From assembly GCA_913776825.1 (NCBI GenBank), contig CAJYPV010000031.1, positions 241,534 through 305,533 on the forward strand: a stretch of DNA of 64,000 bases, in the 5' to 3' direction. Numbering within the stretch: the stretch's first letter is position 1; every line of letters starts with the position of its first letter. Position numbers and translations under genes: made by a program. The DNA comes from Burkholderiaceae bacterium (GTDB lineage: Bacteria; Pseudomonadota; Gammaproteobacteria; Burkholderiales; Burkholderiaceae_C). Positions 26,440 through 33,779 of this stretch are shown piece after piece. The notes under the pieces are model-generated. The model ran no database searches. It saw only the letters and a list, made by a program, of their open reading frames with translations, and had not been told where the DNA came from.

Positions 26440-27251
26440 ACGGGGACCGCATGGCGATGACCGCGCCCGCCCATGGCACCCCCTCGACGCTGGCCGCGGC
26501 GGTGGCGGTGGCAGACGATCCAGCGCAGACGGGCGCGCGGCGATCGGGCCACGTCGTGAGCACGTCACCGTCGGACCTTCGCGTCGAATGGCGCGCGCTG
26601 CGTGATCGCCTGAGCGCGAAGGATCTGCTTCGATCCGCAGCGCCATGGCCCGGGACGTCCTCCATCGCGACGCTCTCGCTGCGCATTCCGGGCGAGCAGG
26701 CGCTGTGGTTCGGCGAGGCCACGCAGGCGGAGCCTCAGCGCATCGAGGTCGACGCGACCTTGCCATTGGGGCACGCCTCGGCCGGTCCGGTGGCTCCGCG
26801 TGGGCTGGCGCCTCATCTGGCTGTTTATGCCGCGCGTCTGGACGTCTGTGCCGTGCTGATCGGCGCGGGCCCGTTCGGTGCGCAGTGGGCGGCGATGGGC
26901 GGCGTCATCCCTGGCGTCTTCGATGAGCAGGTGCGTCATTTGGGCCGCATGCCGGCGCCCGTGCACGCGCTGCGCGAATTGGCGCCGTCCCTGGCCGCCG
27001 GCGCCAACGTGTTGCTGGTGGAAGGCGGGCCGATGGTCCTCGGCATGACGCCGTCACGGCTGGCGCTGAATGCCGAGCTGTTCGAGAAATGCGTGAAGGC
27101 TTATCTGCCAGCCGTCGCCAGTGGTGGGCCGGTTCGCCCGCTGCCCTGGTGGGTGCGTTGGGTGGCGAATGGACGGCTGATGAAGGACGAGGCGCGCGCC
27201 CGTGGGGAGGTGGGCAGCGGGCGTATGCCGGTGGAGGCGAAGGGGTACTGA
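26436..27251 (+). CDS. Degenerate class II aldolase-like protein
   Basis: 271 residues. The middle (about 50-230) aligns by eye with the class II aldolase fold: 'WPGTSSIATLSLRIPG' replaces the phosphate loop and 'GLAPHLAVYAARLDVCAVLI' replaces the metal region. Where the neighbouring aldolase has His-Thr-His, this protein has Ile-Gly-Ala ('LIGAGPFG'), and where that has Asn-His-Gly it has Glu-Gly-Gly ('LVEGGPMVLG'). The zinc site is therefore gone. It may be a non-metal enzyme of changed function or a regulatory or structural partner of the active aldolase. It starts by ATGA overlap with the aminotransferase stop and is the last gene of the run. Family assignment is an inference. Confidence 0.7.
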   Translation: MNGDRMAMTAPAHGTPSTLAAAVAVADDPAQTGARRSGHVVSTSPSDLRVEWRALRDRLSAKDLLRSAAPWPGTSSIATLSLRIPGEQALWFGEATQAEPQRIEVDATLPLGHASAGPVAPRGLAPHLAVYAARLDVCAVLIGAGPFGAQWAAMGGVIPGVFDEQVRHLGRMPAPVHALRELAPSLAAGANVLLVEGGPMVLGMTPSRLALNAELFEKCVKAYLPAVASGGPVRPLPWWVRWVANGRLMKDEARARGEVGSGRMPVEAKGY

Positions 27252-27252
27252 G

Positions 27253-27996
27253 TCAAGCCGCGCATTCAGGGCTGGAACGCGGGGCTGATGAGAGATCCGC
27301 TAGCGGATCGGCAGGCAGATCATCCTTGAGGTGGACCAACCGGTGGACCAGTTGGTCCATGGCGGTGAACGGCTGCGTGCCGTCGTGCGCCGTGGTCCGC
27401 GCGGCCAGACGCCTGGCGCGTTGACGAGCGGACACCCAGTGTGTCTTCGTGCGTGACCAATGGCCGCCACTGCCTTTTTCGTAGTGCTTGAGATGACGCT
27501 TCAGGCGCGTGACCGTCTCCACGCGATGCAGAGGCGCCTGAACGTCCTCAAAGTGCAGCAACAACCACAGTTCAAAGCAAGGCACTGATGCCACGGCCTC
27601 CACCGGCACGGGCGCAGCCAGATCGCTGCGCAGCTTGCCGCTTTGAGCGGCGGCCTGCGCCAGCGCCGCGTGGTAGGACTGATGTTCATCGCGGTCGAAG
27701 ACGACGACGATTCGGTCGAAGGCGCGCGGGTGCAGGCCGCGGTCACGGTCGCCATCCTTGAACACCTTGAGCGCATACGCCAGCACCTGTTGCGGTTCCG
27801 TGCCCCACTCGCCATGGAGCACCTGCACATGTGCCGTGGCCAGCCTGAAGTCGCGCTGGATCTCGCACAGATATTGCGGCTCGGTCTTTTCGCCCTCGCA
27901 GACGATCAACAGGCGCTCGTAAGGCTTGCGGACAGCCGCGCGACGCTTCAGGCTGCGCGCGGCCTGCCGGTGCTTGGGTTGATCCTCCTTGCCCAT
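27253..27996 (-). CDS. rloB: RloB/AbiLii-like putative TOPRIM-type defence protein
   Basis: 247 residues. It begins with a basic N-terminus ('RSLKRRAAVRKPYERLLIVC'). The motif 'IVCEGEKTEPQYL' supplies the acidic Glu, and 'RIVVVFDRDEH' supplies a D-x-D, the arrangement of TOPRIM-like nuclease folds. The region 'VPCFELWLLLHFED' is a hallmark of RloB proteins. The C-terminal 40 residues are acidic and Pro/Ser-rich. RloB and its Lactococcus relative AbiLii act with an AAA ATPase in phage defence. It starts 3 bp after the stop of the ATPase gene, so the two form an operon. It converges on the aldolase operon with one base between stops. Confidence 0.85.
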   Translation of the reverse strand: MGKEDQPKHRQAARSLKRRAAVRKPYERLLIVCEGEKTEPQYLCEIQRDFRLATAHVQVLHGEWGTEPQQVLAYALKVFKDGDRDRGLHPRAFDRIVVVFDRDEHQSYHAALAQAAAQSGKLRSDLAAPVPVEAVASVPCFELWLLLHFEDVQAPLHRVETVTRLKRHLKHYEKGSGGHWSRTKTHWVSARQRARRLAARTTAHDGTQPFTAMDQLVHRLVHLKDDLPADPLADLSSAPRSSPECAA

Positions 27997-27999
27997 CGG

Positions 28000-29268
28000 T
28001 CAGCACGATCCGCCGCTGGAGGCCATCGGCCAGGCGCCGAAGAACGGCACCGCACCATAACGGCCTGACAAGTAACCGCGCTCCCAGGCCTCCTGCTTGC
28101 GCGGGCTGAAATCGGTCAACGGATAAAGGCGCGTGGCCTGGTGGTCATCCTTTTCGGTGAACCAGATCTGATCGCGTCGGAAGAGCGTGTGGTCCAGCAG
28201 CGAGGTGTCATGCGTGCTGAAGATCAGCTGCGCGCCGCGGGCATTGAGCTCGGGCGTCTGGAACAGCGTGACCAGTCGCCGCACCAGCAAGGTGTGCAGA
28301 CTGCTGTCGAGTTCATCCACCATCAAGACACGGCCCTCCCGCAGGCATTCCAGCACCGGCGCGATCAGGCCGTACAGCCGCTGCGTCCCCTCGGACTCCT
28401 CGTGCAGTTCGAACTTCGCTATGCCGTGCGGGGTGGTGTGTTCGAACAGGGGCACGAGCACCTCGCGTTCCTCCTGGCTGGCTTGAAAGCCGCCTGCGCC
28501 CAAGATCCAGTTCGAATGAAGTCCTTTGCGCGCCACCGCCTGCACGCGCGTGATGGAGATGTCTGCCGCGACCAGGAAATCCCGGATGGCCAACCGACCT
28601 GCCTCCGACGCGAGCAGCGCCGTGGTGAAGTCCGGCTGCACGGGAAGCCCCGCGGGCAGGAAGTTGATGTTCCGGACGATCCAGTTGAACACCGGGCTGA
28701 GTGGCTCGCTGTTGAGCTGAGCGGCCATCGACAAAAAGAGCGCGTTCGGTCGGGTGCTCTCCTGCCAGAGCTTGCGGGGGCCGGACAGGTAGGTGCTGAA
28801 CTCGTAGCGGTCGAGGTCCCCGGCGACATGCTGTCGGCTGAACAGTTGCGTGGGCTTGCTGGTGCGATACACCATCAAGGATTCCCTCACGATGCGCTCC
28901 GACGTCATCGAAAACGCGTACTGATGCCTGACGCCCTCCAGCAAGAACGTGATTTCGAAGTCGGTGGGTTGCCGGGCGCTGGCGGCGTCCAGCTTGAACG
29001 GCGTCAGGCTGAAGCTGTGGCCGGGCTGGATGCTGGTGGCGGATTCAGCCACCACGGCCCGCAGGTAATCCAGCGCTCGCAACAGGTTGGACTTGCCGCT
29101 CGCATTCGGGCCGTAGACCACCACGCTGCGCAGCGCGTGCGGGATGCCCCTCAGGCCCGTCGGCGCGAGATGCGTCGCCGCCAAGGCGCGGTCTCCCGAA
29201 GCGACGAGCGTCAGAGCTTGCTCATCGCGAATCGAGCGGAAGTTCCGGACCCGGAATTCCAGCAGCAT
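28000..29268 (-). CDS. rloA: RloA/AbiLi-like AAA ATPase
   Basis: 422-residue SMC/OLD-type ATPase (AAA15/AAA21 group). Starts 'MLLEFRVRNFRSIRDEQALT', has Walker A 'VVYGPNASGKSNLLRAL' (about residue 50), a signature-like 'EESEGTQRLYGL', Walker B 'VLMVDELDSSLH' and the H-loop 'IFSTHDTSLL'. A coiled or helical insertion lies between the two ATPase halves. Together with RloB it matches the AbiL and PARIS-type two-gene design, in which an ATPase senses infection and releases or activates the partner. A GGAGG ribosome binding site precedes the ATG with 7-nt spacing. Upstream sequence is AT-rich compared with the neighbours, a possible sign of transfer. Confidence 0.9.
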   Translation of the reverse strand: MLLEFRVRNFRSIRDEQALTLVASGDRALAATHLAPTGLRGIPHALRSVVVYGPNASGKSNLLRALDYLRAVVAESATSIQPGHSFSLTPFKLDAASARQPTDFEITFLLEGVRHQYAFSMTSERIVRESLMVYRTSKPTQLFSRQHVAGDLDRYEFSTYLSGPRKLWQESTRPNALFLSMAAQLNSEPLSPVFNWIVRNINFLPAGLPVQPDFTTALLASEAGRLAIRDFLVAADISITRVQAVARKGLHSNWILGAGGFQASQEEREVLVPLFEHTTPHGIAKFELHEESEGTQRLYGLIAPVLECLREGRVLMVDELDSSLHTLLVRRLVTLFQTPELNARGAQLIFSTHDTSLLDHTLFRRDQIWFTEKDDHQATRLYPLTDFSPRKQEAWERGYLSGRYGAVPFFGAWPMASSGGSC

Positions 29269-29902
29269 GGTGGGCCTCCATCAAAATATGAAGGCCATTT
29301 TTGCACCACGTCTGCATAATCGACATTGATATTTGTCTTGAACCCAACAGCGCGGCGACTTGGTGCACTCGCTCACGCCGGGTGCGCGGACTCGCCACGC
29401 GGGGCCGGCCTCCACCCACCGCCGCCGACCAGCCGTGCCGAATGAGGCACAACGTATCGCCCCACTGCGCTACTGCGCCATCGCGCCAAAGGCGAGCCAT
29501 CAGGTCCTACGTCACCAGCAAGCCGGCCCGTACGACGCACGCTCCGTGACCATCCGGATTTGCCCCCACCTCGCCACATCGCGATCTGCCCGAGCCCCGC
29601 TCACGTCATCGACCCCGCCGTCACACCTTCGTCATCACCTCGTCACCGACGGCCATCCGGCGCGCCTCACCGCCGGTGATCAACCCTGATAGGGAAAGAA
29701 CTACCCCTGCGAGTGAGGGGGGACCTCGTATCCGCCCCCGTCGCATTTCGTGACCTTCGTCACAGAATCGTTCGGCCCGTCCGAGCGTCGATGTCCTCCC
29801 CGTCGCCGGTCCTGACGAGCCTCTGCGCCATCCGCCATCCGTGGACGCGTATCTCCCACCGCGTGGCGGACATCCCGCCGCTTTGAGAAGAAGGATCTTG
29901 CA
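29269..29902. other. 634-bp intergenic region, rloA / PEP-CTERM gene
   Basis: No coding sequence. The first 80 bases are AT-rich and should hold the rloA promoter on the minus strand. Nearer the PEP-CTERM gene are several small palindromes: CCCTGATAGGG (29684-29694), a TACCCCT heptamer followed by GAGGGGG (29702-29722), and GTGAC-CTTC-GTCAC (29750-29763). The TACCCCT heptamer fits the consensus of NarL/LuxR-type response regulators. An AAGGA ribosome binding site precedes the PEP-CTERM ATG. Confidence 0.45.
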
Positions 29903-30556
29903 ATGTTCAAGAAAGCCTCCGTGGCCCTGGCGCTGGTCGCCGCCGCGGCCTCGGCCCATGCGGGCGTGACCCTCCTCAACGAGGGTTTCGACCAGGTGCC
30001 CGGGCTCACCAGCGCCGGCTGGATCATCACCAACACCGGCACCCCCGGCGGCAGCTCGCTGCCCTGGGTGCAAGGCGACAGCAATGTCCTCACCGCGCTG
30101 AGCGGCAGCGCCGAGTCCTACATCAGCGCCAACTACAACAACGCGCCGGCCGGTGGTCTGCTCGGCAGCTGGCTGATCACGCCGGTGTTCTCCACCGCCG
30201 AGAACCTGGTGATCTCGTTCTGGGCCCGCAGCGACATCCTCGCCGGCTATGCCGACCAGCTCGCCTTCGGCCTGGTCGATGCCAGCGGCGACATCAGCAA
30301 CGCGCTGCTGTCCTCCACCATCACCACCACCGGTGACTGGACCCAATACAGCCTGTCGATCGCCGGCCAGGGTCTGGGCAGCGAGGCGCGCTTCGCCATC
30401 GAATACATCGGTGCCGCCGATGGCGCCAACTATGTCGGCGTGGACAACCTGGTCGCGAGCGTGCCGGAACCCTCGTCCTGGGCCCTGGCGGGACTGAGCC
30501 TGCTGGGATTGGCGGCGGTGCGTCGCCGTCGAGCGGGCTCGGCGAGCGCTCGCTGA
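29903..30556 (+). CDS. PEP-CTERM sorted exoprotein (choice-of-anchor J type)
   Basis: 217-residue secreted protein. Signal peptide 'MFKKASVALALVAAAASAHA' is followed by a jelly-roll-like domain ('LLNEGFDQVP', 'AGWIITNTGTPGGSSLPWVQ', 'SWLITPVFSTAENLVISFWA'), which is the choice-of-anchor J pattern. The C-terminus has the full sorting signal: 'VPEPSSWALAG', a hydrophobic helix and an Arg cluster. Such proteins are processed by exosortase and go to the cell surface or exopolysaccharide matrix. The exosortase genes are not in the window. The downstream neighbour looks like a 'post-PEP-CTERM' companion, so the three genes 29903-32612 probably form one unit. Two ATG-proximal features, AAGGA and a short spacer, support the start. 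Confidence 0.92.
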   Translation: MFKKASVALALVAAAASAHAGVTLLNEGFDQVPGLTSAGWIITNTGTPGGSSLPWVQGDSNVLTALSGSAESYISANYNNAPAGGLLGSWLITPVFSTAENLVISFWARSDILAGYADQLAFGLVDASGDISNALLSSTITTTGDWTQYSLSIAGQGLGSEARFAIEYIGAADGANYVGVDNLVASVPEPSSWALAGLSLLGLAAVRRRRAGSASAR

Positions 30557-30559
30557 TAC

Positions 30560-30603
30560 GCCATTGAGCCGCCATTGAGCCGCCGCTGAGCCATCAGTGA
30601 GCC
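30560..30603 (+). repeat. Four tandem 11-bp repeats (GCCATTGAGCC)
   Basis: Directly after the PEP-CTERM stop codon, two perfect copies of GCCATTGAGCC are followed by two diverged ones (GCCGCTGAGCC and ATCAGTGAGCC). Every copy carries TGAG. The block sits between the first and second genes of a probable operon. Confidence 0.85.
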
Positions 30604-30657
30604 GCTCTCCGAGCGTTCGCTCAACCTCCGCCGAACACACGTCGCAAGGAATTCACC

Positions 30658-31101
30658 ATGCAGACCCGTCATTTCCTGGGCCTGGCGCTTGTCGCCGCCC
30701 TGCCCCTGACCGCCACGGCCCATGAAGGCCAGGCGGCTCAGGACAGCCTGCCCGTCAGCGCGGCCACGGCCGCCGAAGCCAACACCCCGCAAATCGTCGT
30801 CGTCCGTGATGCCGAGACCGGCAAGCTGCGCGCCGCCACGCCGGAAGAGCATGCCGCGCTGCAATCGCTGCGCAGTGCCCGCCGCATGGTGCTGCGCGCC
30901 GCGCCCGTCACGCCGCAGATCAAGTACCACGCCAACGGCGCCACCGGCGTGCGGCTGACCGACGACATGACCAGCTTCTCGGTCATGGTCCGCCGCGCCG
31001 ACGGCAGCCTGGCCGAGCGCTGCTTCGCCACCAAGGAAGAGGCCGACGCCGCCGTGCGCAACGGCATCGTCGAGTCCACCGCCGCGCTGCCCACCAAGTG
31101 A
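30658..31101 (+). CDS. Post-PEP-CTERM companion protein, secreted
   Basis: 147 residues with a Sec signal peptide (cleavage after 'TATAHE' region, residue 22). The middle segment 'IVVVRDAETGKLRAATPEEH' followed by 'ALQSLRSARRMVL' resembles the 'post-PEP-CTERM-1' domain, found in proteins encoded immediately downstream of PEP-CTERM genes. The C-terminal half ('ATGVRLTDDMTSFSVMVRRA') is well conserved-looking and soluble. Function is unknown. An AAGGA site is placed well for the ATG. Its stop is 8 bp before the protease start. The family call rests on memory of the motif and on position, so it is moderately certain. Confidence 0.8.
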   Translation: MQTRHFLGLALVAALPLTATAHEGQAAQDSLPVSAATAAEANTPQIVVVRDAETGKLRAATPEEHAALQSLRSARRMVLRAAPVTPQIKYHANGATGVRLTDDMTSFSVMVRRADGSLAERCFATKEEADAAVRNGIVESTAALPTK

Positions 31102-31109
31102 GAGGTCCC

Positions 31110-32612
31110 ATGCACAAGACCCTGAAGCAGACCGCCCTGCGCTCCGCGCTGCTGGCCGCCTTCTGCGGCGCCGTGGGCATGGCCCAGGCCGCCACCATCG
31201 TCATCCAGAGCCGCGATCCCGCCGGTGTCGGCTTCAACGACACCACGCCGGTGAGCCCGGTCGGCGGCAACCCGGGCGTGACGCTCGGTGAACAGCGGAT
31301 GTATGTCTACCGCTACGTGGCCGACATCTGGGAAAAGGCGCTGCAGTCGCCGGTCACCATCACGGTGAACGCCGGCTGGGAAAGCCTGACCTGCACCGCC
31401 ACCTCCGCCACGCTCGGCAGCGCCGGCGCCTGGAACCTCTGGCACGACTTCCCCGGCGGTCAGCCCGGCACCTGGTATCCCCAGGCGCTGGCCAACAAGC
31501 TGGCGGGCGTGAATCTGTCGGAAGGCCAGCCCGATGACGGCTCCGGCTTTGGCAACGTCGACATCAAGACCCAGTTCAACGTCAATCTCGGCAACACCGG
31601 CTGCCTGGAAGGTTCGCCCTTCTACCTCGGCGTGGACGGCAATGCCGGCGACAAGGTGAACTTCGTCGAGACCCTGCTGCATGAGCTGGGCCACGGACTG
31701 GGCTTCTCGGTGGTGTCGGTCTACACCGGCTCGGTCAGCAGCGCAGTGGGCTACCGCTTGAATGCCGCCGGCACCTCCTACGTCGCGTCGGGTGGACTGC
31801 CCAGCGTCTGGGAACAGTTCATGTTCGACAACACCGCGGGCAAGACCTGGCTCAACATGACCAGCGCCGAGCGCCGCGTCTCGGCGGTCAATCCGGCCGG
31901 TCTGGCCTGGAATGGCCCGAACGTGGTGGCGGGCGCGCCGATGCTGACCGCTCAACCGGTGCTGAAGATCGCATCGCCCGCACCGGGCTCGGCCGGCTTG
32001 TATTCATACAACACCGCGTCCTTCGGTCCCGCCGTGACCACCGGCCTGAGCCTGGGCGCACTGGCCACGATCAAGCCGGATGTGGTCAACGGTCAAGGCT
32101 GCCTGCCGTTCGACGCGGCCGACACGGCGGCCGTGACCGGCAAGGTCGCGGTCATCGACCGGGGCACCTGCGGCTTCGCGGTGAAGGCCAAGAACGCGCA
32201 GAACGCCGGTGCGATCGGGGTGATCATCGCCAACAACGCGGCCGGCTCGGCTCCGGGCCTGGGCGGCACCGATCCGTCGGTGGTGATCCCGACCGTCAGC
32301 GTGTCGCAGACCGATGGCGCCGCCTTGCGCGCCGCGATCACCGCCTCGCTGCCTTATGGCTCGCGCGGCAAGCCGGGCTCGGCCACGGCGTCGCTGTCGA
32401 CCGATCCGAACCGGCGTGCCGGCGCGGACCTGGCCGGTCGCCCGCTGCTGTACACGCCCAATCCGCTGGTGACGGGCTCCTCGGTCTCGCACTGGGATGT
32501 GTCGGCCACGCCCAATCTGCTGATGGAACCCAACATCAACCGCGATCTGGGCACGGTGCTGGTGCCGCCGAAGGACCTGACCGTCCCGCTGCTGAAGGAC
32601 ATCGGCTGGTAA
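31110..32612 (+). CDS. Secreted zinc metalloprotease with PA domain
   Basis: 500 residues. Signal peptide ends near 'GMAQAA' (about residue 28). The zinc site is 'LLHELGHGLGFSV' (H-E-x-x-H-x-x-G-x-x-x), near residue 195. A protease-associated (PA) domain, with 'GKVAVIDRGTCGFAVKAKNA' and 'GAIGVIIANNAAG' (about residues 340-385), is inserted before the C-terminal 'LMEPNINRD'. That sequence resembles the Met-turn and end region of family-typical 'choice-of-PA' proteases in Burkholderiales and Xanthomonas. It likely digests proteins outside the cell or processes surface proteins. Start at 31110 is chosen because AGAGG precedes it; a GTG at 31098 overlaps the upstream stop. It ends at a strong terminator. 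Confidence 0.88.
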   Translation: MHKTLKQTALRSALLAAFCGAVGMAQAATIVIQSRDPAGVGFNDTTPVSPVGGNPGVTLGEQRMYVYRYVADIWEKALQSPVTITVNAGWESLTCTATSATLGSAGAWNLWHDFPGGQPGTWYPQALANKLAGVNLSEGQPDDGSGFGNVDIKTQFNVNLGNTGCLEGSPFYLGVDGNAGDKVNFVETLLHELGHGLGFSVVSVYTGSVSSAVGYRLNAAGTSYVASGGLPSVWEQFMFDNTAGKTWLNMTSAERRVSAVNPAGLAWNGPNVVAGAPMLTAQPVLKIASPAPGSAGLYSYNTASFGPAVTTGLSLGALATIKPDVVNGQGCLPFDAADTAAVTGKVAVIDRGTCGFAVKAKNAQNAGAIGVIIANNAAGSAPGLGGTDPSVVIPTVSVSQTDGAALRAAITASLPYGSRGKPGSATASLSTDPNRRAGADLAGRPLLYTPNPLVTGSSVSHWDVSATPNLLMEPNINRDLGTVLVPPKDLTVPLLKDIGW

Positions 32613-32675
32613 GCCGATCCGGCTGACCCACGCGATTCGATCGGCCGCTGCGGCAGGCCGACGGATCGGCAACCC

Positions 32676-32703
32676 AACCCGACGGGAGACCGTCGGGTTT
32701 TTT
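32676..32703 (+). terminator. Intrinsic terminator after the PEP-CTERM/protease genes
   Basis: Ten perfect base pairs (AACCCGACGG at 32676-32685 with CCGTCGGGTT at 32690-32699), loop GAGA, and a run of six T from 32698. A very clear Rho-independent terminator. Confidence 0.95.
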
Positions 32704-32717
32704 CTTTCAGCGCGGGC

Positions 32718-33779
32718 TCACTGCCGACTGCCGGCACCGCCTTCCAGCCCGACATCGGTCGCGCGAATGCGCGCTTCGACCTGCGCCACACTGCCGCACC
32801 CCTGCGGCGCCGTTTGCACCGCCACGGCAGGCAACGGGCCGGTCGATGCGGTCGGCGGCACGAGCGCGACCAGATGCTCACAGGCGGCCGTCGGTCCGCC
32901 GGCCTCGCGGCACGCGGCGTCGGACGGTGTCGGCTCCGACAGCGCGGCACCTTCCATCTGGGCCTGCAGCAGCAGGTCCCGCATCAGATACGGCGCAACG
33001 CCTGACCCCGCACTGGCGCCCGATTCCTGCAACAGCGTCCGCGCGATGCCCAGCCGATCGGAGGTCCAGCGCGTGGCGCGTTGAAGACCTTCCCAAGCCC
33101 TCGCCGATTGCTCGGGCTCCTCCTCGGCCCAGGCGAGCCAGTGCATCGCGTTGTCCGGCTCGACCCGAACTCGCGCGCGCAACAAGGTGGTCCGACAGGC
33201 CGGCCCATCCGCCGCCCACGGGCAGGCGGCGGCCGCCCAGTGCATCGCCTGCGCATCGCCGCTGTGCAGCGCCGCGCGCACGACCGAGGCCGACCAGAGC
33301 TGCCACGCGCCCTCGCCCGCCGCATCCGATGGCCGCGACATCAGCACGCTCACCACCCGCGCTCGCGCCGAGCCTTGCATCAGCCGCGCCGCCACCTGTT
33401 GCCGCGCCAGCCGCAAGGCGTCTTCGCCGAGCGACGCCGGCAGTTCTGCCGCCGATCCGCCCGCGCCCGGCGGCACCGGCATGCGACCGATGCCGCACAG
33501 CTCCCAATGGGTGAGCGCACTGGCAGCGCCCGCCTCGTCCAGCGCCACGGCGCCGGCCGTTGGCGGCGCGGCCTCCACGGCCTCCGACGGATCGACCGGT
33601 AGCGAGGCCCAGACCGAGCGCTCGGCCAATCGAACGCGATCGTGCGCGGTGGCCTGATCGGTCCACCAATGGGCTGCGCCGGCGGACGCGGCGGTCAGCA
33701 CCACGAGGCACAACGCGATGCGTCCGAGCTTGCGCCGCGCGCGTGGACGTGGGCTCACGGGTTTGTGGAGGCTGGGCAT
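32718..33779 (-). CDS. Membrane-anchored protein of unknown function
   Basis: 353 residues. A basic N-terminus ('SPRPRARRKLGRIALCLVVL') leads into one transmembrane or uncleaved signal segment (about 18-38). A periplasmic, Ala-rich, mostly helical region follows with several Cys ('CGIGRMP', 'CPWAADGPACR', 'CREAGGPTAACE') that could form disulfides. No known domain is recognised. Repeated Ala/Trp/Glu helices in the second half ('MHWLAWAEEEPEQSARAWEG') resemble tetratricopeptide or Sel1-like scaffolding, but no repeat unit is certain. Its start overlaps the end of the propeller gene by 25 bp, so the two are translated from one transcript and probably act together. Confidence 0.75.
   Translation of the reverse strand: MPSLHKPVSPRPRARRKLGRIALCLVVLTAASAGAAHWWTDQATAHDRVRLAERSVWASLPVDPSEAVEAAPPTAGAVALDEAGAASALTHWELCGIGRMPVPPGAGGSAAELPASLGEDALRLARQQVAARLMQGSARARVVSVLMSRPSDAAGEGAWQLWSASVVRAALHSGDAQAMHWAAAACPWAADGPACRTTLLRARVRVEPDNAMHWLAWAEEEPEQSARAWEGLQRATRWTSDRLGIARTLLQESGASAGSGVAPYLMRDLLLQAQMEGAALSEPTPSDAACREAGGPTAACEHLVALVPPTASTGPLPAVAVQTAPQGCGSVAQVEARIRATDVGLEGGAGSRQ

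Noticed and set aside
29360..29689. 109-codon frame upstream of the PEP-CTERM gene
   Set aside because: No family resemblance, no ribosome binding site, and it lies across palindromes typical of a regulatory region.
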